Below are positions 56,218 to 64,000 of a DNA stretch of 64,000 bases, piece by piece; positions within the stretch are counted from its first letter, which is position 1, and the number at the start of each line of letters is the position of its first letter. The position numbers and the translations under genes were made by a program. Source of the DNA: Seminavis robusta (Eukaryota > Bacillariophyta > Bacillariophyceae > Naviculales > Naviculaceae); NCBI GenBank assembly GCA_903772945.1, contig CAICTM010000255.1, positions 1-64,000 on the forward strand, in the 5' to 3' direction. Under the pieces are notes generated by a model. That model searched no databases. It was not told the DNA's origin and worked only from the letters and a program-made list of their open reading frames with translations.

Positions 56218-57870
56218 TTATACAGCACCATGCATCATCATGACATTGGCGACACGCAAAAATCCAGCAATATTGGATCCGGCAAAGAGATCCCCTCGCG
56301 CATTGAATTCTCGGGCCGTATCCTTGACATCGGTGTAGATTCTCTTGACATTTTCTTTGAGTTCCGCATCCGTGGCACCTTCTCCTAACGCATGAACAAT
56401 GGCATTGCCCGTGAGTGTGGCCGTGTGGGGTCCGTAGAGGAGTCCTCTCTTTTTCAAAATCTTGCGTGCATTGGGGGTGACACAGTTGTGTCCCCCTTCA
56501 ATGACGCCTTGACATCCATTGTCGGCCAATGCATTGACGGCGAGTTCATCAATATCGTCCATGGCGCCACAGGGGAAACACAAATCACATCCAATATCGA
56601 GCAAGTGGTCGGGGGTGTTGAATTGTGCTGTGGTGGATGAAATAATGTATCTGCCTAAAAGTGCTCCACGTTCTTCCTTGATTTGATTGATAATATTGAA
56701 TTTTCCTTCGGTGAATCCGTCTTCTTCGTATACATGTCCACTAGGATCGGAGAATGTAATGGGAATGGCTCCGTACTCAATGAGTTTTTCGGCGACGGAC
56801 CGTGCGACCTTTCCGGCTCCAATGATCATGCATCGTTTTCCTTGGAGCGAGTCGCCCTTGTCGGCCAACATTTCGGCAGCCATGTGGACCGTGCTGAAAC
56901 CGGGGGCCTAATGAATGACCATAATAATGACGAATAGAAGGAAAAGAAAGTTGGTAGGTAGTGGTGAGTGAGTGAGTAAGCAATCCAAGAATGTGTTGTA
57001 GGTATGCACATGCATATATGATGGTGTACGTACCTTTTCAAATAATGTGTTGGATGTGGAAAGAAAGGGTCGTCCGGAATTACCCTGCTTCATACCAATT
57101 CGCTTGTACTGTCCGAACAGATATCCCATTTCCTTCTGTCCCACACCCATGCCCATCCAGGGACTATCTACATCGGGTCCAACGTACTTTGCCAATTCGG
57201 TCATGTACGATTGACAGAATCGTTGCATTTCGGCTTCCGATTTATCAAATGGATTGAAATCGGATCCTCCCACGGCCGCACCGAAATTGTATCCGGTGAG
57301 TGCATTGGACATGACGGCATCGAATCCGAGTGCCTTGATGACACCGGTATTAATGTGATATCCGAGATGCAATCCTCCTTCGTAGGGTCCAATACTAGAG
57401 GAATATTGGACACGAAATCCTCGATTCATACGGACAACCCCCAAATCGTCAATCCATGCGACACGGAATTGAATGAACCGCTCGGGTTCCATGAGTGTCT
57501 TGGCGACAAAGGCGTATTTGGGATTGCGATCAAAAATGGGCGAGAGACAGTGGAGCGTCGTCGTGACGGAATCAATGTATTCCTTTTCGTGTGAATCTCG
57601 ACGCATGCATTCCTTGACGAGCAAGTTGGCCGCTTCCATGCCCGTCTTGAAACGGACGTCGCCTTGACGACGAAAGAGTGGTTTGTTGCGCCAGCTCTTG
57701 CTGATCTTCATGTTCTGATGGACGCCATCTTCACTCGTAATCAACGATTGCCGAGGAGCTGGAGTGTCACTCAGACTGGAACTGCAGCGAATAGCAGTAC
57801 TACTAGTACTATTAGTAGTTCTGTGGACCGACAGGAAACGCCGAGTGGCAGACTTGGAAGCTAACATCAT
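56218..57870 (-). CDS. Glutamate dehydrogenase-fold protein lacking catalytic residues
   Basis: Full-length homologue of NADP-type hexameric glutamate dehydrogenase, but probably not a working one. Exons 57870-57034 and 56907-56218 join in phase 0 and give 508 residues. The Arg/Ser-rich N terminus ('MMLASKSATRRFLSVHR') suits a mitochondrial presequence. Homology runs the whole length ('VAWIDDLGVVRMNRGFRVQY', 'GFDAVMSNALTG', 'MTELAKYVGPD', 'GYLFGQYKRIG', and the end 'GSNIAGFLRVANVMMMHGAV'). Aligned to Clostridium symbiosum GDH, Lys89 is Glu164, Lys113 is Ser188, Lys125 is Val200 and Asp165 is Gly240. Other motifs also differ: 'GAGKVA' for GSGNVA, 'PCGAMDD' for PCATQNE, 'EGGHNCVTP' for EGANMPTT. 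The reading frame is intact, which argues for a retained different function rather than decay. Confidence 0.85.
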
Positions 57871-58512
57871 CTTGGCAGGTGCTTGTTGTATTTGGGTATA
57901 AGATAAGGTATATGCCAACACTTTGTAGCTGACTCTACTCTACCTCTGGTATGAAGAGTAATCAGATGATCCTGGAGTGATGATGGATGGATCAAGGTGA
58001 ATGAGGATAGACGATGTCTGTCTGTTTATGGTTGAAAGTGCAAGAGATCAAGTGGGAGCTTTACTGTACCGTATTGGCACAACAGCACAGCAACACCGAG
58101 AGAACCCAAGGAAGGAAAGCCAAAAGATATGAAAGAACTTTGTGCGGCCAGATGAGAACACAGAAATAAGCCATCAGAGCTACTAAAGCCAATCAAGGAA
58201 AAAGATCTTTGGGTGCACGTCATCGTCCTTCGTTTTGACACCTCCCATGGACAAGAGTGTGCGGTTGTGGGATCATGCAACGGGTCGATCGATGACATAG
58301 AGACGACCGTTGGACTCTTCCTTTCGAATGAATGGGTTTCTTCTTCTTCTAAGCTATCGATAGCCAGTTACACGGGTACAGTAGTATCTGCCATTGTCTT
58401 GGTGGTTTTTGGAGCAGACGATACGAGGCAGACTTCTTCTTTTGTGGAGCTAGAGAAGCTACCTTTTTAGATTGATTGATTGATTGACTGGAAAAGAGTG
58501 CCAGATATCAGT
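57871..58512. other. Divergent intergenic region
   Basis: Separates the GDH-like gene from the phosphate translocator gene; both promoters must lie here. No coding feature recognised. Confidence 0.55.
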
Positions 58513-60029
58513 ATGAGATTTGTTTCAGGAGTGCCCCTTCGTCTCTTTGTTGTCGTTGCTTGTACGACTGGCCTGGTGGGTGCTGCTACTGGTACCAGTA
58601 CTCCCAGCCGGTCGTTTGCCAGATTTGGAATACCACCCAACAACAAGAGGATGGCCACTTTGGATCATCGCAGCAGCAAACATACCCCTGCTACTAGTAG
58701 TACGTTACTGGAAGATGTGTCCAGCAGCAGACTACTTGTAGAAGAAGATAGTGACAATGACAATGAAGATGCATTGTTGGTGGCGACTCGTGGTGGTGGT
58801 GGTGCTACTGCCACAGCCACAGATACAGCAGCTTCCGAATCCTTTTTGGCAAGTCTAGTGGAACGGTTCAAGGTCGGATTCTATTTTGCACTCTGGTATG
58901 CTCTCAACATTTTCTACAACAGTAAGTTGGACAAGAATTATCAAGCTTGTCAACATATATTTCTCTCCTAACCTTTTTCATTCCATTTCCTGTCCATTCA
59001 ACAGTCGTCAACAAGAAAGTATTAAATGTCTTACCGGCACCACTGATTGTGGGATCCATTCAATTTGGAGTCGGGGCGCTTTACGTGGCACTCTTGTGGT
59101 TGTTGCGATTGCGCGCCAAACCACAACTGAGTAGTCCGCAAGCTCGTCATGCCGTGCGAACCGTAGGATTTTGGCATTGTGTCGGACAACTCTTATCCAT
59201 GGTCAGTCTCGGAGCTGGACCCGTTTCCTTTACTCATATTGTCAAGGCATTGGAACCATTCTTTAGTGCCCTCGTGGCGGCACTGTATTTTGGAAAATGG
59301 ATGCATCCCGTCGTCTATGCGACCTTGATTCCCGTCGTGGGAGGTGTCGGATATGCCTGTTTAAAAGAAAAGAGCTTTTCTTGGTTGGCATTTGGAACTG
59401 CCATGGGAAGTAACTTGGCATTTGCACTCCGCGCAGTTCTTTCCAAAATTGCCATGAGTTCCAGTGGTGATTTGGGAACCAACTTGACCGCACCCAATAT
59501 ATTTGGACTCGTCACGTGTGCGGCATTTTGGATCTCCATTCCATTGGCACTCGCTACCGAAGGCGTGTCCTTTTGGCAATCGGCAGGGACTACGGCCGAT
59601 CCCGAGACACTCCAACAAGTGGTATTGCCGTCGTTATGGCAAACGGCCGTGGCGGAACAAGGAACCTTTGCCTTGATAAAAGCCATTGTTCTCTCGGGAT
59701 TGTTCCACTATCTCAACAATGAAGTCATGTATCTCGCACTCTCCAATGTACATCCCGTCACATTGGCTGTGGGAAATACCATGAAACGAGTCTTTATCAT
59801 GGTCGCGTCCGTCATGGTCTTTCGAAATCAAATTTCACTACAGGCGGGTATTGGATCCGCCGTGGGTATTTCAGGTGTCTTGCTGTACAGTCTCACCAAA
59901 CAACACTACGAAAAACTGGAAAAGGAACAAGAGGCACAACAACAACAATCATCATCCAATAATAAAAAACGGGGGAAAGGCAAAACCGAAAAGAAAAAGG
60001 CACCCAAGAAGAAAGCTGGCAAGAAGTAA
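58513..60029 (+). CDS. Plastid phosphate translocator (triose-phosphate/phosphate translocator family)
   Basis: Drug/metabolite-transporter superfamily antiporter that exchanges triose phosphate or related sugar phosphates for phosphate across a plastid membrane. Exons 58513-58921 and 59005-60029 give 477 residues; the ATG at 58513 is the first in frame. A signal-like hydrophobic start is followed by a 100-residue Ser/Thr-rich region with a Gly run. The transporter begins 'GFYFALWYALNIFYNIVNKK', the family signature in which Asn and the Lys pair are conserved; the intron splits it. Further signatures are 'SFTHIVKALEPFFSALVAA', 'SFSWLAFGTAMGSNLAFALR', 'FHYLNNEVMYLALSNVHPVT' and 'GNTMKRVF'. The C-terminal tail is very Lys-rich and longer than usual. 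Which of the four plastid membranes it sits in cannot be told. Confidence 0.93.
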
Positions 60030-60173
60030 GTACACAAACAGACAAAACAACAATGCGCTATGTAGTTGCTACTGGGGCGGAATGTAAAGGACCCACCCCA
60101 CTGTACTGTAAACAAGAATACACGTCGTACGATGAATCGTGGGCAGATATATCACAAATGTACGTTCTGGATA

Positions 60174-60191
60174 GCTAGCTAGCTAGCTAGG
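60174..60191. repeat. GCTA tandem run
   Basis: A TAGC tandem tract between the convergent translocator and membrane-protein genes, like those listed elsewhere. Confidence 0.85.
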
Positions 60192-60218
60192 TTGCACGCG
60201 CCTGTGTAGTATATATTA

Positions 60219-62116
60219 CTACAGTCCATCGTCCCCAACGGGATCCCCATCATCCACGTCAACATCATCCTCTTCGTTGGCTTCCTTTTCTTCCATTCTT
60301 CGTCGGGCACGTTCCGACGATTTTCGATGTTGCGCTTGTGCAAATTGCATGGCTTGAGCCGCCTTCCACCGCAAGGTAATATTAAAGGAAGCAAAGAAAC
60401 AGATCCAACAAGCCAAATAGAGGTTGGATCCGGGGATTTGTTGGTCGAGAACATCCGCGCACGACATTCGTTCGCGGAATATGCTGGGTTGCGGTGTGGG
60501 GCTATCGGTTGCGCGAGGTGGTTTGGAAGCGATCGTTCCCGATGCGGCGAATGTGAGGGAAATATTATTCTTGGTGGTGTTGTTGGCTTGTTGTTGTAGT
60601 AGTTGTAGGGACCGTTGTTGGTTGTTGTCATCTACTACCGGTAGTACCGTGGAGGCATTATTTGTTGTCGTGTTGGTTTGATTGGATTCGTCCCCGAGAA
60701 TATCCACCGTCGATTCCAATAAGTCCTCGTCCTCTTCTTCGGCATCAATGAGAAAGTCAGGCGCCAAGCTACTGCCTTGGGACGAATCCATGGTGGCATT
60801 GATAAAATCAACCAGAAAATCATCATCATCCTCCAGTATATTGATTGTGTCATTGAGTGGTGGCAATGAGGTTTCTGTGGGAGAGACTGTGGGAGCATTG
60901 GTGGGACTGCTGGTATCATTTTGGATCCATGGTGCTTCTGTTGTGTTGTTTTCGTCGTCACCTGTGGGGGAAAGTGTCATGGTCTCTGTTGGGAATTGGG
61001 ACGGACTGTTGGAAGGTTGCAATGTTTCGTTGGGTATGGGTGGCATGGTGGATTGTAGTTCCTCTGCTGGTTTCTGTGTGCGTTCTTTTTCTTCTTCTCC
61101 ATCCTCACTACTTTCTTCTTCTTGTGCGCCGTGGGGAATGTAGACGATATGACATTCGTTCTCCCAATTGACATCATATTTGTACTGTGCTCGTGTGGTA
61201 CATCCCGATCCTCCAATGGTGGCGGCAATGCCTCCTTCCGAGGTTAAAATGGCGACACCGACAATCCATAGCAATATCATAAAGAAGGATGCCGACAGTT
61301 CAATCCATCCGCCGACTTGTAGGAATTCGTAATCAATGAATCGATAATGTACCAGAATGAAAAATATGGATACCATGGAAGACCCGAGGCCCAAGGCAAT
61401 CCCATAGGCAGCGGAACTGCGATGGGTCGTTGCGAGTTTGACGTGCAAATCACAGCAGGTTCCCATGGTGACGAGTGACGATAGGAAGAGTACATACCAC
61501 GTGCGAAGGGTAGCACTGATTCCCGTGAGTTCTCGAATGGATAGAATGTCCTTGGCAGCGGACCACTTGTCGAGTGTGTAGATACAGGAAAAGAGAGTGA
61601 GCCAGGAACTAAAGTAGATATTGTTGGCGACATAGCCCACTCCTTCGACTTGAGTAATGTGGGCTACCCTGGAATAGTAAAGAAAACAAAACAAACAGAG
61701 GATTAGAAACAAGGACCAGTCTTTCTTTCTCATTCCAAATTTTAAAAAGAAAGATCAAGTAAGCAAGCAAGTTAAGTGAAACTAACTCACCCCACAATCC
61801 ACCACAGAGTGAATGCCAATAACGTATATCCCTCTAGTTTCCCATCCAGCGCCTTTTCATAGTTGAGTTTGTCGGCATTTTCCTTGTCAAAGCAATACTG
61901 GAATCGGTCCATGGCTAGAATGATGACGGTCAATGCAAATGTGGCAATTCCAAATACCAAGCTGAGTTGGTACATTCCATCAAATTGCGGATTGTCATTT
62001 ACTTCCAAATTGCTAATGGAAGCAAAGTTGACCAAACTGGTTATGAGAATGTACAGGTACCCCTTCCAACGAGGATTGAATTCCCACTGGCTGCTGTCAT
62101 CTTTCCCACCAGCCAT
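60219..62116 (-). CDS. Multi-pass membrane protein with large acidic Asn/Thr-rich loop, unknown
   Basis: I do not recognise the family. Exons 62116-61791 and 61668-60219 keep phase and give 591 residues. About eight hydrophobic spans are visible: three in exon 1 ('GYLYILITSLVNFASIS', 'LVFGIATFALTVIILAM', 'YTLLAFTLWWIVG'), four early in exon 2, and one near the C terminus ('LYLACWICFFASFNITL'). Between the last two lies a hydrophilic segment of about 280 residues, rich in Asp, Glu, Asn, Thr and Pro with many N-glycosylation sequons ('NETL', 'NNTT', 'NDTS', 'NATM'), so it probably faces the lumen or outside. The C terminus is a charged coiled helix then an acidic tail. Together this suggests a secretory-pathway or surface protein. 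Confidence 0.7.
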
Positions 62117-62763
62117 TTCTCAGTCTTTCTATTCTATTGTCGTACTAGTAATAGGATGATGGCCGACCAACACTTGTAAGTATTGTATCTGAAGACGAAA
62201 GGAGGTTACTTCTTTGTTCTTGCTGTTGTTGGTGTTGTCGAGAAAGAATGTGTGTGAGTTCCTGCACGATCCTACATCACACAGATTTTTCTCTCGTGAC
62301 AGGCGATTCACGAGCATCATCAAAAGAGTTAACAAACTCAGCAACGACGTCAGACTCTCTCGCCCACCACAAAAAGATTTGACACCTTTTTAGAAACCGA
62401 GAACCGAGTTTGCAGCTCTGCCACAACACAATCCTTTGGATCGTCCCCCTTATTGTCGGCTCCTCTCCCTCCATAACATCATTACAGTATCTTTTGCCTA
62501 CCACTAGTAGCTAGCTTTTGCTGCTGGTACGGTAGTAGTCGTCTGAGCTAGCTAGTTAGTTAGGTAGCCAGCGAATCTTATAGCCAGCTATAGTTTCTCT
62601 TCTGTGTTCTGTCTACCGGTATCTTCCGGCACTTCTGTTAAGCATGACAAGAGACCGACTTCGAAGGAGACCTGGGACCACAGTGGCGCTTCCAACGGTC
62701 CCATTATCCTCCGAGACGACGACAACCACAAAAATCATTCACTATTACCACCCAGTCACTCCG
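62117..62763. other. Divergent intergenic region
   Basis: Promoter region between the membrane protein gene and the NUMOD3 gene. A CCGGTATC motif is near 62616 and GCTA motifs near 62510-62560. An in-frame upstream ATG for the next gene is at 62644. Confidence 0.5.
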
Positions 62764-64000
62764 ATGAAACACTTCTTTGGGGCACTGGTGATATGTGTCA
62801 TTTCCTTGGTCGCCAGGACTCATGGGTATGTTACCCTTTGCAATCCACAATCATCACTCCCCTTTATTGGCAAACGGCACCATGGCTGTCATCAGTCACT
62901 AAAACAACAACAACAACAACAACAACAACATGTAGGAGTGCCAAGGAGGCACAACAGGAGAAATCATCTACAGATGGTACCATCCTCCGTAGTCGATGGA
63001 ACCAATCAGACGTCTTCTTCGGCTGCCACTAGTACTGCCATGATGACACACACCAACAACGACATTCCAGTTGCCACTACGAATCATAACAACGGTGCCA
63101 CCAGTCATCATAATAACGGTGTCGCCACCAATGGAACGCCCCTGCCTCCCTGGCTCTCGGATTTGGTAGTCGACCAAAACGACGACGCGGATACCCCTCA
63201 ACCCACGGTCAATGGTGGATTCACTCACACCAAATCATCCAGAGCCAAGATATCCGCCGCCAACAAGGGGAAAACACCCTGGAATAAGGGAAAGGGACGA
63301 TCCGAAGAAGTCAAGGCACGCATCGCGGCGGGAGTCCGAAAACGAAATCGAGAAAAATTCCTACAGAAATTGGCCGACATGGGCATGACCGAAGACGAAT
63401 ACAATGCCCAAGAAGCACAAAAGAAGGCACAGAAGGATGCCGAACGAAAGGCACGACGCACCGAAAAGGGAGGATATCGACTCACCGAAGAAACCAAGAA
63501 AAAAATATCCAGCGTACTCAAAACCAAATGGGCCAATGGGGAAGTCAAAAAACGAGTCATTGATCCCGCCAAAGTACGACGCGGATTTACCCATTCCGAA
63601 GAAACACGCGCCAAAATCAGTGAATCGCTCCGCAAACGATGGGCTAACGATGACGATTACAGGACCAACATGTTGAACAAAACCATGATTGCCAATAGCA
63701 AACAAGATGTACGGCAACGCATCGCCGAGACGCTCAAGAAAAAGTGGGAGGATCCCGTCTTTCGAGCCAACATGACGGCCAAGATGGCCAACCGTCAAAA
63801 AGCGAAAAACAAAAAGATGGGAATGTCTCATCGTGAAAAAATATCACAGGCCATCAAGGCCAAGTGGGAAAATGACGAGTATCGAAAACGAGCTACAGAG
63901 GGAATGGCCAAACGAAATGCCGAATTGGCCAAGGCACGACCACCGCCCAAACCAAAACCAACCCAGGCACCAGCACGATTGGCGCAACCCAAAGCGCAAA
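62764..64000 (+). CDS. NUMOD3-repeat protein, secreted or plastid-targeted, 3' end beyond window
   Basis: The frame is open from 62764 to the window edge (412 codons) and continues outside. The N terminus is a signal peptide ('MKHFFGALVICVISLVARTHG'-like, first 20 residues hydrophobic), then a polyglutamine run and a disordered Asn/Thr region. From about residue 165 come repeated short modules of the NUMOD3 type: 'GKTPWNKGKGRSEEVKARI', 'YRLTEETKKKISSVLKTKW', 'FTHSEETRAKISESLRKRW', 'KQDVRQRIAETLKKKWEDP' and 'MSHREKISQAIKAKWENDEY'. NUMOD3 is a DNA-binding module of homing endonucleases, also found in plant and algal organelle proteins without a nuclease. No nuclease domain is seen in the visible part. 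An in-frame ATG at 62644 is an alternative start, but it would bury the signal peptide. Confidence 0.75.
   Translation, partial: MKHFFGALVICVISLVARTHGYVTLCNPQSSLPFIGKRHHGCHQSLKQQQQQQQQHVGVPRRHNRRNHLQMVPSSVVDGTNQTSSSAATSTAMMTHTNNDIPVATTNHNNGATSHHNNGVATNGTPLPPWLSDLVVDQNDDADTPQPTVNGGFTHTKSSRAKISAANKGKTPWNKGKGRSEEVKARIAAGVRKRNREKFLQKLADMGMTEDEYNAQEAQKKAQKDAERKARRTEKGGYRLTEETKKKISSVLKTKWANGEVKKRVIDPAKVRRGFTHSEETRAKISESLRKRWANDDDYRTNMLNKTMIANSKQDVRQRIAETLKKKWEDPVFRANMTAKMANRQKAKNKKMGMSHREKISQAIKAKWENDEYRKRATEGMAKRNAELAKARPPPKPKPTQAPARLAQPKAQ
62901..62929 (+). repeat. CAA run coding polyglutamine
   Basis: A CAA microsatellite of about nine units inside the NUMOD3-repeat gene. Confidence 0.9.

Noticed and set aside
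62604-63032. 142-codon plus-strand open frame
   Set aside because: It overlaps the NUMOD3 gene in another frame and its Thr run comes from the CAA repeat.
1-64000. Transfer RNA or ribosomal RNA genes
   Set aside because: I looked for T-loop-like and cloverleaf patterns in the gaps and found none I could support.

Overview
The window reads as nuclear DNA of a diatom, probably pennate. Genes carry short GT-AG introns of about 75-200 bp. Several proteins begin with a signal peptide followed by an ASAFAP-like Phe motif, the bipartite presequence of secondary red plastids. There is a plastid-type phosphate translocator, a plastid-type nitrite transporter, an NAD(P)H nitrite reductase fused to its Rieske subunit, and an old Ty1/copia fossil. 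I recognised families by reading; no database search was possible. Exon joins were worked out by hand from splice sites and frame, and all listed exon sets keep phase.

Layout. 1-1.9 kb: decayed copia fossil. 2.2-4.3 kb: six-exon Cys-rich protein with a C-terminal coiled coil, function unknown. 4.3-6.6 kb: gene-free DNA with (CCGGTA)n, (AAGCA)n, a 31-bp hairpin and a 22-bp triple repeat. 6.6-10.1 kb: plastid NAD(P)H nitrite reductase. 11-11.6 kb: histone-fold POLE3/Dpb4. 12.3-13.6 kb (-): plastid MOCS3/MoeB-like E1 plus rhodanese. 13.9-14.6 kb: ZCCHC9-like zinc-knuckle protein. 15.2-16.4 kb (-): U-box plus Sel1 protein. 17.2-22.1 kb: PAN2 deadenylase. 22.6 kb (-): small membrane protein. 24.6-27.7 kb: large disordered nuclear protein. 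27.8-30.4 kb (-): arogenate/prephenate dehydratase-ACT-dehydrogenase fusion. 31-32.2 kb (-): GNAT acetyltransferase. 32.4-34.8 kb (-): second disordered protein sharing a domain with the one at 24.6 kb. 35.2-36.3 kb: TFIIF beta. 36.5-39.3 kb (-): XPC/Rad4. 40.9-42.2 kb: plastid formate/nitrite transporter. 43.3-45.3 kb (-): V-ATPase subunit A. 45.9-49.5 kb: leucine-rich-repeat gene with disrupted frame. 50-55 kb (-): one nine-exon gene with four tandem glutathione S-transferase modules. 56.2-57.9 kb (-): glutamate-dehydrogenase-fold protein that has lost its catalytic residues. 58.5-60 kb: triose-phosphate/phosphate translocator. 60.2-62.1 kb (-): multi-pass membrane protein. 62.8 kb to the end: NUMOD3-repeat protein, cut by the window edge.

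Themes. Nitrite import to the plastid (transporter at 41-42 kb) and nitrite reduction (6.6-10 kb) are one pathway but 31 kb apart, so this is loose linkage, not an operon. The most unusual items are the tetra-GST protein, the GDH-like protein lacking every catalytic residue I could align, the Phe/Tyr bifunctional fusion, and a long perfectly pairable hairpin upstream of the nitrite reductase gene.
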